The notes under the pieces are model-generated. The model searched no databases, was not told the DNA's origin, and saw nothing but the letters and a program-made list of their open reading frames with translations. The position numbers and the translations under genes were made by a program. DNA of 32,975 bases, taken from positions 1 through 32,975 of the forward strand of contig CAMDCL010000009.1 of the NCBI GenBank assembly GCA_945890205.1. Direction: 5' to 3'. Positions within the stretch are counted from its first letter, which is position 1. Each line of letters opens with the position of its first letter. This stretch comes from Bifidobacterium breve. Its GTDB lineage: Bacteria; Actinomycetota; Actinomycetes; Nanopelagicales; Nanopelagicaceae. Shown here piece after piece: positions 9,928-19,133 of the stretch.

Positions 9928-10791
9928 ATGAGCAACCATGAGACCCTGATCCTTACAGGCATGTCAGGTGCTGGGCGATCAACCGTTGCTCACGCACTTG
10001 AGGATTTGGGTTGGTATGTTGTAGATAACTTACCTCCAGCACTTCTTCCTGCATTAGTAAGCAAAGGAACTGGACCGCAAGGTAAAGAGCTGGCAGTAGT
10101 GGTAGATGTTCGTGGAGGCGAGTTCTTTGATGAGCTTACTCATGCCTTAGATGAGTTAAAGAAAAGCAACTCTGCCTACCGCCTAGTTTTTCTCGATGCA
10201 ACTGATCAAGCCTTAGTCCAGCGTTTTGAGTCCACCCGTAGACCACATCCTTTGCAGGGTAAAGATCGAATTGTGGATGGCATCGCTCGAGAGCGCGAAA
10301 AGTTAGAAGAGATTCGCTCTCAATCAGATGTTGCAATCGACACCTCTAATCTCAATGTTCATCAATTAGAAAAGCGCATCGGCGAAATATTTGGTTCCGG
10401 CAAGCTTCAAGGAATTCGAGTCAATGTCCTGTCATTTGGTTACAAATACGGAATCCCAGTTGACTCTGATTTGGTTCTAGATTGCAGATTTATTCCCAAT
10501 CCACATTGGATTCCTGAACTTCGTCCTTTGACAGGTTTGACTCCACAAGTCAGTGACAAAGTTTTAGGTAGTGAAGGTGTACAAGAGTTTGTCCACGATT
10601 ATGTGGGATTAGTTAATTCTATGATGTCCGGATACATGCGCGAAGGCAAGAAGTATGTGACGATCGCAGTAGGTTGCACCGGAGGAAAACATCGAAGCGT
10701 CGCCATTACCGAAGAGATTGCACGACAACTCAACGCTGTGAACACTGAAGTTTCAGCACACCCAACACATCGTGATGTAGGTCGTGAGTAG
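9928..10791 (+). CDS. rapZ: RapZ/YvcJ-family nucleotide-binding protein
   Basis: P-loop protein. In E. coli RapZ is an RNase adaptor controlling glmS through small RNAs; in Gram-positives YvcJ has GTPase activity. The actinobacterial role is less clear. The 287 residues show an N-terminal P-loop GMSGAGRS at 11-18, with Arg in the usual Lys position as in other actinobacterial members, then the strings VDNLPP and DVRGGEFF (60-67). The C-terminal domain has VGCTGGKHRSV (about 248-258). The start ATG 9928 has a good Shine-Dalgarno AGAGGA at 9915-9920. The stop is two bases before yvcK; rapZ-yvcK-whiA is a conserved actinobacterial and Firmicute trio. Confidence 0.95.
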   Translation: MSNHETLILTGMSGAGRSTVAHALEDLGWYVVDNLPPALLPALVSKGTGPQGKELAVVVDVRGGEFFDELTHALDELKKSNSAYRLVFLDATDQALVQRFESTRRPHPLQGKDRIVDGIAREREKLEEIRSQSDVAIDTSNLNVHQLEKRIGEIFGSGKLQGIRVNVLSFGYKYGIPVDSDLVLDCRFIPNPHWIPELRPLTGLTPQVSDKVLGSEGVQEFVHDYVGLVNSMMSGYMREGKKYVTIAVGCTGGKHRSVAITEEIARQLNAVNTEVSAHPTHRDVGRE

Positions 10792-10793
10792 TT

Positions 10794-11726
10794 TTGCCTA
10801 AGATAGTTGCTTTGGGTGGTGGACATGGATTGGCTGCGACCTTAACCGCATTACGTCAGCTCACCCATCAGCTCACAGCCATTGTTACTGTGGCTGATAA
10901 TGGTGGCTCCAGTGGGCGTTTACGCGAAGAGTTTCCAATCTTTCCTCCAGGTGATTTACGAATGGCGCTGGCTGCGCTGTGTGCTGATGATGAGTGGGGC
11001 CGCACCTGGGCTGAAATAATGCAGCATCGCTTCATCAGTGATGGAGAGCTCAACGGTCATGCAATGGGTAATCTCCTGCTTGCATCCATGTGGAACGCTG
11101 GCGATGATCCAGTTGTAGCACTAGATCGAGTAGGCCAGCTGCTGAAAGTTATTGGCCGTGTACTTCCTATGGCATCTGTCGCATTAGATATTGAAGGAAC
11201 ATTTAATACTTCAACGGGCAGAATCGTTGTACGTGGCCAAAAAGAGGTTGCAACTGCAAAGGGTCATATTGAATCATTACGTATTATTCCTGAAGATCCA
11301 CCAGCCAGGATTGAAGCGCTAGCGGCTATTGTCGAAGCTGAATGGGTCACGATGGGTCCAGGTTCATGGTTTTCAAGTGTTATTCCACACCTTTTAGTTC
11401 CCTCACAATTGGATGCTTTGCGAAGTACCAAGGCTCGAAAGATTTTAATTCTCAATCTTGATGCATCCTCACACTCTCAAGGAGAAGAGTTCGCGGGCTC
11501 CACGCCAGAGGAGCATCTTGAATTTTTCCATCGATACGCCCCAGGAGTGAAGGTTGATTACTGCCTCGTGGACCAATCAGTTGTCAAGGATGAAATGGCG
11601 TTAGAGCTAGCAGCATCAACCTTGGGTGGAGAGATTGTGATGGCAGATATTCGAAAAGCCCCCGGAAGTATTCATCACGATGCCCAAAAATTAGCTCTCC
11701 ATTTGGGCCACATTCTCGCTCGGTAA
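10794..11726 (+). CDS. yvcK: YvcK/GlmR-family (CofD-like) UDP-sugar-binding regulatory protein
   Basis: Member of the CofD-like family, known in Bacillus as GlmR/YvcK and in mycobacteria as CuvA. These proteins bind UDP-GlcNAc and tune carbon flow to peptidoglycan. The 310 residues include GGGHG (8-12), the NGGSSGRLR loop (37-45), [10 protein letters not shown] (53-62) and the GHAMGN motif. The start is TTG 10794, chosen because [12 protein letters not shown] aligns with the family N-terminus; no convincing Shine-Dalgarno is seen and translation is probably coupled to rapZ. A 16-base gap separates it from whiA. Confidence 0.93.
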   Translation: MPKIVALGGGHGLAATLTALRQLTHQLTAIVTVADNGGSSGRLREEFPIFPPGDLRMALAALCADDEWGRTWAEIMQHRFISDGELNGHAMGNLLLASMWNAGDDPVVALDRVGQLLKVIGRVLPMASVALDIEGTFNTSTGRIVVRGQKEVATAKGHIESLRIIPEDPPARIEALAAIVEAEWVTMGPGSWFSSVIPHLLVPSQLDALRSTKARKILILNLDASSHSQGEEFAGSTPEEHLEFFHRYAPGVKVDYCLVDQSVVKDEMALELAASTLGGEIVMADIRKAPGSIHHDAQKLALHLGHILAR

Positions 11727-11742
11727 ATGGTTGGATTACCCC

Positions 11743-12720
11743 ATGGCAATGACAGCATCAGTTAAAGATGAACTATCTCGTTTAGCAATCACCAAACCAT
11801 GTTGTCGCAAAGCCGAAGTCTCATCACTTCTTCGCTTCGCCGGCGGTCTACACATCGCCGCGGGCAAGATCGTTATTGAGGTAGAGCTTGATACCTCGCA
11901 AAGCGCACGCCGGCTTCGAAAAGATATTGCTGATATTTATGGACATGATTCAGATCTAGCGGTTCTATCATCAAGTGGATTGCGTAAAGGCTCTCGTTAT
12001 GTTGTTCGTGTCATTAATGAGGGTGATGCACTCGCACGACAGACAGGTTTAGTTGATTCCAATGGACGTCCAGTACGTGGTCTACCACCGCAGGTTGTAT
12101 CAGCTGCGATCTGTGATTCAGAGGCGGCTTGGCGCGGTGCATTTATTGCACATGGTTCACTCACTGAACCTGGACGCTCATCCTCTTTAGAGATTACCTG
12201 CCCAGGTCCTGAAGCGGCTCTTGCGCTCGTGGGTGCAGCGCGACGTTTAGGAATTGTGGCAAAGGCCCGCGAGGTTCGCGGAGTAGATCGCGTAGTAATC
12301 CGTGATGGAGATGCGATCGGTGTTTTGCTGACACGCCTTGGCGCGCATGAAAGTGTGATGGCCTGGGAGGAAAGACGTATGCGTCGCGAGGTACGGGCCA
12401 CAGCAAACAGACTTGCAAACTTTGATGATGCAAATCTTCGTCGCTCAGCCCGCGCAGCGGTTGCTGCGGCGGCACGGGTACAACGTGCAATGGAGATTCT
12501 CGGGCCAACTATTCCTGATCACCTCAAAGAGGCGGGGGAGTTGCGCATCAATCATGGACAGGCATCGCTAGAAGAGCTTGGCTCATTAGCGGTTCCACCT
12601 ATGACAAAGGATGCTATCGCCGGTCGAATCCGACGGTTGCTCGCTATGGCTGATAAACGTGCCGCAGAGCTTGGAATTCCCGATACTGAGAGCGGTCTCT
12701 CGCCTGATTTACTGAATTAG
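11743..12720 (+). CDS. whiA: Sporulation/cell-division regulator WhiA
   Basis: DNA-binding protein with a degenerate LAGLIDADG homing-endonuclease fold and a C-terminal helix-turn-helix. In Streptomyces it activates sporulation and division genes with WhiB. In non-sporulating actinobacteria such as this one presumably is, it is retained with a likely division role. The 325 residues begin [14 protein letters not shown], matching the family start, so ATG 11743 is preferred over TTG 11731 (ATG 11749 is also possible). The endonuclease-like part spans about 20-200, with AFIAHGSL at 133-140; the HTH is at about 262-305. No Shine-Dalgarno is visible. It is the last gene of the uvrB-whiA run. Confidence 0.96.
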   Translation: MAMTASVKDELSRLAITKPCCRKAEVSSLLRFAGGLHIAAGKIVIEVELDTSQSARRLRKDIADIYGHDSDLAVLSSSGLRKGSRYVVRVINEGDALARQTGLVDSNGRPVRGLPPQVVSAAICDSEAAWRGAFIAHGSLTEPGRSSSLEITCPGPEAALALVGAARRLGIVAKAREVRGVDRVVIRDGDAIGVLLTRLGAHESVMAWEERRMRREVRATANRLANFDDANLRRSARAAVAAAARVQRAMEILGPTIPDHLKEAGELRINHGQASLEELGSLAVPPMTKDAIAGRIRRLLAMADKRAAELGIPDTESGLSPDLLN

Positions 12721-13850
<1,130 letters not shown>

Positions 13851-13851
<1 letters not shown>

Positions 13852-15041
13852 TGCCAGATCTTTCAACAATTGATGTAGCAGGTAAGCGAGTTTTCTTACG
13901 TTGTGACCTCAATGTTCCCTTGAAAGAGGGAGTTATTAAGGATGATGGACGAATCAAAGCCTCGCTTCCTACTATTCAAGCCTTACTTGAAAAGGGTGCA
14001 TCACTTGTTATTGCTGCGCACCTTGGTCGTCCAAAGGGTGAAGCTAAGGCAGAACTTTCATTAGCACCTGTAGCAAAGCGTTTATCTGAGTTACTGGGTC
14101 GCGAAGTAAAGTTCACTGGCCAGGTAACTGGAGCTGCTGTAACTACTGCAGCTGGATCACTTGAGGCTGGCGAGATCCTTCTTCTAGAAAACATTCGCTT
14201 CAGCGCCGCAGAGACAAGCAAGGAAGAGTCAGAGCGAGCAGAGTTTGCTTCCGAACTGGCTAAGCTTGCAGATTTCTATGTTGGTGATGGTTTTGGTGCG
14301 GTTCACCGCAAGCATGCATCTGTCTTTGATCTACCTAAGTTACTTCCACATGCGGCAGGAAAGTTAGTTGCTGCAGAGGTTGAGGTGTTGAAGAAGCTCA
14401 CTCAAAACCCAGAACGCCCATACGGTGTCATTCTTGGCGGGGCAAAGGTCTCCGACAAACTTGGAGTTATTGAAAACTTGTTGGGCAAAGTTGATCTTCT
14501 GGCAATCGGCGGGGGAATGGTCTTCACATTCTTAAAGGCACAAGGCAAAGAGATCGGAACCTCACTCGTTGAAGCAGAAATGCTGGATGTTGTTAAGGGA
14601 TTAATTGCTACCGCTGAGAAAAATGGCGTACAACTTTTACTACCAACCGATATCGTGGTCGCTCCAGCATTTGCTGCGGATTCAACACCATCATTGGTTT
14701 CCGCTGATGCTATTCCAGCAGATCAAATGGGTCTAGATATTGGCCCGGTGTCAGCCGCCGCCTTTGCTGCAGAGATAGTTAAGTGCAAGACAGTATTTTG
14801 GAATGGTCCAATGGGGGTCTTTGAGTTTCCTAACTTTGCCGCTGGAACAAAGGTTGTTGCCCAAGGGCTAACGCAGCTTTCAGGAATCTCTGTTGTAGGT
14901 GGAGGAGACTCAGCTGCTGCGGTTCGAGCCTTAGGTTTTGCAGACTCGCAGTTCGGGTACATTTCTACCGGTGGTGGAGCCTCACTTGAATATCTAGAGG
15001 GCAAGGAACTTCCTGGCCTAAAAGCTCTCAACTTAATGTGA
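13851..15041 (+). CDS. pgk: Phosphoglycerate kinase
   Basis: Transfers phosphate from 1,3-bisphosphoglycerate to ADP in glycolysis. The 396 residues carry FLRCDLNVP near 19-27, the HLGRPKG substrate loop, ILGGAKVSDK, GGGMVFTF, WNGPMGVFE and GGGDSAAA, the full set of substrate and nucleotide-binding motifs. The length is normal. ATG 13851 shares its A with the gap stop, so translation is coupled. It lies 24 bases before tpiA. Confidence 0.98.
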
Positions 15042-15065
15042 TGTAAGAAACTGAACAGAGGAGCA

Positions 15066-15845
15066 ATGATGCGTAAACCATTAATGGCAGGAAACTGGAA
15101 GATGAACCTCAATCACCTTGAGGCGATTGCAGTTGCTCAGAAGCTGGTTTACGGTCTCGATGACAAGGATTATGACGCTGTTGATGTCGCGGTGATCCCA
15201 CCATTTACAGATATTCGCTCAATTCAAACCCTGGTTGATGGAGATCGACTTCGCCTGCACTATGGTGCCCAGGATCTCTCACCGGAAAACTCTGGTGCCT
15301 TTACTGGAGATATCTCTGGTTCGATGCTTGCAAAGCTTGGTTGCACCTATGTTGTTATCGGGCACTCAGAACGCCGTGCGATTCACAATGAATCCGATGC
15401 GCTGATTAATCGTAAAATTAAGGCAGCACTTGCTCATGAACTCACCCCAATCTTTTGTGTTGGTGAAGAGTTAGCGGTTCGTGAAGCCGGAACTCATGTG
15501 AGCCATGTGATCCGCCAGATACGTGCAGGTCTAGAAGGTTTCACAAAGCCAGAGCTCAAGAAAATTGTTATCGCTTATGAACCAGTGTGGGCGATTGGAA
15601 CTGGCAAGACAGCTACGCCAGAGGATGCCCAAGAGGTCTGTGCTTCAATCCGTGAGGAGATCGAAAACATCGGTTCACCTGAGATCGCGGCCAATATGCG
15701 CATCTTGTATGGCGGTTCTGTGAAATCCTCTAACATTGTTGAGATCATGAAGAAGCCCGATGTAGATGGCGCTTTGATCGGTGGGGCGAGCCTAGATCCC
15801 GAGGAATTGGCCAAGATCGTTAAATTTCACGCGGTGACGGAGTAA
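15066..15845 (+). CDS. tpiA: Triosephosphate isomerase
   Basis: Interconverts dihydroxyacetone phosphate and glyceraldehyde 3-phosphate. The 259 residues form the expected TIM barrel, with N10 and K12 in AGNWKMN, electrophile H100 in VIGHSERR, catalytic base E172 in [11 protein letters not shown], and the C-terminal phosphate loop YGGSV followed by GALIGGASL. There are adjacent ATG codons at 15066 and 15069; either fits the Shine-Dalgarno AGAGGAG ending at 15063, and the second has the better spacing. Third gene of the gap-pgk-tpiA operon. Confidence 0.98.
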   Translation: MMRKPLMAGNWKMNLNHLEAIAVAQKLVYGLDDKDYDAVDVAVIPPFTDIRSIQTLVDGDRLRLHYGAQDLSPENSGAFTGDISGSMLAKLGCTYVVIGHSERRAIHNESDALINRKIKAALAHELTPIFCVGEELAVREAGTHVSHVIRQIRAGLEGFTKPELKKIVIAYEPVWAIGTGKTATPEDAQEVCASIREEIENIGSPEIAANMRILYGGSVKSSNIVEIMKKPDVDGALIGGASLDPEELAKIVKFHAVTE

Positions 15846-15847
15846 GC

Positions 15848-15871
15848 GGTACCCCCTTTGGGCGGGTATCC
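15848..15871 (+). other. Imperfect hairpin between tpiA and secG
   Basis: GG (15848-15849) and TACCC (15850-15854) pair with GGGTA (15864-15868) and CC (15870-15871), with T15869 bulged. CC 15855-15856 can add pairs with GG 15861-15862. There is no T-tract, so it is a weak terminator candidate. It overlaps the -10 proposed for secG. Confidence 0.35.
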
Positions 15872-15872
15872 T
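15867..15872 (+). promoter_or_regulatory. Putative -10 of secG-rbpA
   Basis: TATCCT followed by TGCCCT is nearly identical to the string before rpsA at the left window edge (11 of 12 bases). It lies 30 bases before the secG GTG, leaving room for a short leader with AGGAG at 15888-15892. No -35 is recognised. Confidence 0.4.
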
Positions 15873-15902
15873 TGCCCTCTACGAACTAGGAGTTAAAGAA
15901 AA

Positions 15903-16130
15903 GTGAAGCTAGCTCTCTCAATCGCACTTGTTGTAACAAGCATCCTGATGATCCTTTTGGTACTTCTTCACAAGGGTAAGGGAAGCGGCCTCTCGGATCT
16001 ATTCGGTGGCGGTATCTCATCAAACTACGGCGGTTCATCTGTGGTTGAAAAGAACCTGGACCGCATCACAATCGTTGCTGGTGGTCTGTGGTTTGCCCTA
16101 GTCGTTGCGCTCTCGCTCGTTCTTAAGTAA
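15903..16130 (+). CDS. secG: Preprotein translocase subunit SecG
   Basis: Small membrane subunit of the SecYEG export channel. The 75 residues have two transmembrane helices (about 3-21 and 52-73) joined by the glycine-rich loop GKGSGLSDLFGGG (about 25-37) typical of the family. The start is GTG 15903 with Shine-Dalgarno AGGAG ten bases upstream. tpiA-secG is a widely conserved pair in actinobacteria. A 40-base AT-rich gap separates it from rbpA, and no clear terminator lies between them. Confidence 0.95.
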   Translation: MKLALSIALVVTSILMILLVLLHKGKGSGLSDLFGGGISSNYGGSSVVEKNLDRITIVAGGLWFALVVALSLVLK

Positions 16131-16170
16131 ACATTTTTAATCCATTAGTAAGTAAAACAAGGGGACACCA

Positions 16171-16512
16171 ATGGCAAGTGCAATTCGCGGAAGTCGTGTC
16201 GGTGCAGGCCCAATGGGCGAGGCTGAGCGTGGTGATTCAATCGCTCGTGCCTACGTTTCATACTTTTGCGCCAATGGACATGAGGTTCGCCCATCATTTG
16301 CAGTAGAGGAAACAGTTGTTATTCCAGCTGAATGGGATTGCCCAAAGTGTGGCTACCCAGCAGGTCGCGATCGCAACAATCCTCCTAGCCCAATTAAGAA
16401 TGAGCCTTACAAAACACACCTTGCCTATGTGAAGGAGCGTCGTACAGATGCAGAGGGCGAAAAGCTTCTGGAAGAAGCCTTACGCAAACTTCGTGGAGAT
16501 GATGACGAGTAA
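16171..16512 (+). CDS. rbpA: RNA polymerase-binding protein RbpA
   Basis: Actinobacteria-specific activator that binds RNA polymerase holoenzyme and the principal sigma factor and stabilises promoter opening. The 113 residues show the metal-binding core C33-x3-H37 and C57-x2-C60 and a C-terminal sigma-interaction helix (about 85-110) ending in an acidic tail. The length agrees with the family. ATG 16171 is preceded by AAGGGG. The gene converges on pgi with only three bases between stop codons and no visible terminator. It is a strong taxonomic marker for Actinobacteria. Confidence 0.96.
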   Translation: MASAIRGSRVGAGPMGEAERGDSIARAYVSYFCANGHEVRPSFAVEETVVIPAEWDCPKCGYPAGRDRNNPPSPIKNEPYKTHLAYVKERRTDAEGEKLLEEALRKLRGDDDE

Positions 16513-16515
16513 GCC

Positions 16516-18051
16516 TTAAAGTGATTTAGCGGCATCCAGTAATTCAGATATACCCACTGCGCGATTTGTAAGATTGAATCGAAGTAGTGGGTATTTTCTT
16601 GAAGCAAGGGCTTTTCCATCACCGAGAGCCTGTGCTGCAACCAAGGTTTTAAATCCATAACTTTGTCCTGGAATCGCAATATCCTTCTTTGCATCTCCGG
16701 TAATTTGTAAAAACACACCATTTTGTTGTCCACCCTTGTGGAACTGACCTGTTGAGTGCAAGAAACGTGGACCCCAACCAAAGGTAACTGGTCGGCCAGC
16801 TTTATCGGCCAGGATTGCGCGAAGCTCTGCAATCTCGACATCATCTCGTCGATCAAGGTAGGCCATGATGGCGATGTAGCCATCGTGTGGAATCGCTGCG
16901 ATCAATTGGGTTAAAGCATCTGTTGTGTTTTTTCCAGCTCCAAAGATTTCAACCGCCCCATCGGTTAAATCCCCACTAAATGTGGGCAAAATATCCTTCC
17001 ACTGACTCAATAAGGCAGATGTCTGTTCCTTAGCTTCAGTGACATTGGGTTGATTGAATGGATCAATGGCTAGCGCTGCACCAACTAGTGCAGTAACCCA
17101 CTCCCAGACTATAAATTGTGATGCTAGGTCGCCTTCGACAACAAGATCAGCGTTACCTGAAAAAGCGATTGTGAAGGCGTTGCCTTCGCGGCCATTATGA
17201 GAACTCTCTGCAACTACTGGTAGACGACCTATCTGATTTTTTCCGGTGGACTCTGCAACTAATTGTTCAATCCAGTCACTTAATCCTGGCATGCCGGATG
17301 CTTCATCTGTAAAGGCTACATATTGATCAGAGACATATGACAACAGGTAGGCGATGTCGCACATTGTTTGGGAATCAGCAAAGAAAGCCTTCTTTGTATC
17401 ACTTGCGCTATCGAGCAGGACAGAGACATCAACACCAATCAATGCAGCAGGCACCAATCCAAATGGAGTTAAAACGCTAAAACGGCCACCTACATGTGGA
17501 TCTGCGTTGACAACGGTAAAGCCACCATCACGCACCTGCTTATCTAAAGGCGATCCTGGGTCGGTTACAAAGACCATATGGTCAACTGGATTTAACCCAG
17601 CATCCTTAAAGGCTCCTTCAAAGAGTGCGCGTTGAGAGGCGGTTTCGATGGTTGATCCAGATTTTGAACTGACCACCACAACACTCTTTGCTAAATCACA
17701 ATTGAGAGCATGAGCGATGTAATTAGGATCGGTTGAATCTACAACAAAAAGATCTTTGGAAAATGTCTGAGCAATTACTTCAGGCCCAAGTGATGATCCA
17801 CCCATTCCACACAAGATCACATTGTTTTTGTCACGGTGCTTTGCAGCGAGAGCATCAAATTGGGGGAGTAAATCTCGAGAGCTTTCAGGTAGATCGATCC
17901 AGTTCAATCGAATGGAGGCCTCCGCCTGTGCAGCTGGCCCCCACATGGTTGAGTCCTTCTCCTTCAACCGTTCATGATAAGCCTGCAGAGCTTGGTACTG
18001 GCTAGAGGAGCGATCAATTTTGGATACTGCACTTCCCTTGATTGAAATCAT
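16516..18051 (-). CDS. pgi: Glucose-6-phosphate isomerase
   Basis: Interconverts glucose 6-phosphate and fructose 6-phosphate. The 511 residues carry phosphosugar-binding GMGGSSLGP (82-90) and SSKSGSTIET (128-137), and near the C-terminus GPRFLHSTGQFHKGG. The sequence resembles the PGI half of bifunctional transaldolase-PGI proteins more than classical E. coli Pgi. ATG 18051 overlaps the tal stop by four bases (ATGA), placing Pgi just downstream of Tal, the same order as in the fusion. Last gene of the minus-strand ctaA-tkt-tal-pgi run, so its product links glycolysis with the pentose phosphate intermediates made by the two upstream enzymes. Confidence 0.95.
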   Translation of the reverse strand: MISIKGSAVSKIDRSSSQYQALQAYHERLKEKDSTMWGPAAQAEASIRLNWIDLPESSRDLLPQFDALAAKHRDKNNVILCGMGGSSLGPEVIAQTFSKDLFVVDSTDPNYIAHALNCDLAKSVVVVSSKSGSTIETASQRALFEGAFKDAGLNPVDHMVFVTDPGSPLDKQVRDGGFTVVNADPHVGGRFSVLTPFGLVPAALIGVDVSVLLDSASDTKKAFFADSQTMCDIAYLLSYVSDQYVAFTDEASGMPGLSDWIEQLVAESTGKNQIGRLPVVAESSHNGREGNAFTIAFSGNADLVVEGDLASQFIVWEWVTALVGAALAIDPFNQPNVTEAKEQTSALLSQWKDILPTFSGDLTDGAVEIFGAGKNTTDALTQLIAAIPHDGYIAIMAYLDRRDDVEIAELRAILADKAGRPVTFGWGPRFLHSTGQFHKGGQQNGVFLQITGDAKKDIAIPGQSYGFKTLVAAQALGDGKALASRKYPLLRFNLTNRAVGISELLDAAKSL

Positions 18052-19133
18052 CCCTGTTGCGCAGCCTTAACATTTGCAAGCAGCTCATCCCATGCTTGGG
18101 CAAACTTTTTTACTCCATCGATCTCTAAATCATTGGTTACATCATCTAATGAAATCCCCAACGCTGACAGGGCTTTGAGAACTTCGACCGCAACGCCGTA
18201 GTTGCCGGTAATGGTGTTGCCACGTACAACTCCATGATCGATAACCGCATCTAGGGTTGCTTGAGGCATTGTGTTGACGGTGTTAGGCGCGATCAATTCG
18301 GTGACATAGCGGGTATCTTCATATGCAGGATCCTTTACCCCAGTAGAAGCCCACAACGGGCGCTGCTTATGTGCACCCTTACTTGCAAGTGCATTCCAGC
18401 GATCTGACGCAAACTTATCCTCAAAGAGTTGATAAGCAAGGTGTGCATTTGCGATTGCAGCCTTACCTAGTAGATCTGTTGCTTCTGCCGAGCCGTTCTT
18501 TTTCAGAAGTGCATCGATTGATGAATCAATTCTGCTGATAAAAAAGGAGGCGACTGAATGAACTGTAGAAGGATCTTCACACTGTTCGACACCCTTCATG
18601 TAAGCCTCAATCACCTGCCCATAGCGCTTGACTGAGAAGATCAAGGTGACATTGACGCTAATACCCGCAGCGATCAACGCGGTGATGGCAGGTAGACCTT
18701 CGAACGTTGCAGGTACCTTAATCATTAAATTTGGACGATCAATAATTGACCACAACTCTTTTCCTGCAGAGATAGTTGCGTCAGTCTCATGAGCCAGACG
18801 AGGATCTACTTCGATACTGACCCGTCCATCAACACCCTTACTTGCTTGATAAATCGATGTGAAGAGATCGCAGGCCTGACGAACATCATCGGTGGTAAGT
18901 TTTTTAACTACCTCATCAACAGTTGCACCTTTGAGCGCTGCGATATCTGCCGCGTATTCGGCTGCGCCACTAATAGCTGCGCTGAAAATACTGGGGTTGG
19001 TAGTAACGCCTACAACACCTGCACCTTTGATGCGAGCAGGTAGCGCTTGGGCATCGGTTGAAGTGATCTTGGCGCGAGATAAATCATCGAGCCAGATTGA
19101 GGTTCCTGCAGCGCAAACCGCTTGGACCGACAT
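18048..19133 (-). CDS. tal: Transaldolase
   Basis: Moves a three-carbon unit between sedoheptulose 7-phosphate and glyceraldehyde 3-phosphate in the non-oxidative pentose phosphate branch. The 361 residues include SIWLDDLSR (12-20), the VTTNPSIF loop (43-50), and Schiff-base K139 in LMIKVPAT, the longer actinobacterial/TalB2-like class. ATG 19133 overlaps the tkt stop by one base (TAATG). The TGA stop overlaps the pgi start by four bases. In many actinobacteria zwf follows tal; here pgi takes that place. Confidence 0.97.
   Translation of the reverse strand: MSVQAVCAAGTSIWLDDLSRAKITSTDAQALPARIKGAGVVGVTTNPSIFSAAISGAAEYAADIAALKGATVDEVVKKLTTDDVRQACDLFTSIYQASKGVDGRVSIEVDPRLAHETDATISAGKELWSIIDRPNLMIKVPATFEGLPAITALIAAGISVNVTLIFSVKRYGQVIEAYMKGVEQCEDPSTVHSVASFFISRIDSSIDALLKKNGSAEATDLLGKAAIANAHLAYQLFEDKFASDRWNALASKGAHKQRPLWASTGVKDPAYEDTRYVTELIAPNTVNTMPQATLDAVIDHGVVRGNTITGNYGVAVEVLKALSALGISLDDVTNDLEIDGVKKFAQAWDELLANVKAAQQG

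Noticed and set aside
11997-12508. Antisense open frames opposite whiA
   Set aside because: Long frames arise from codon bias of the real gene; composition is Arg/Pro/Ser-rich with no motif or ribosome site.
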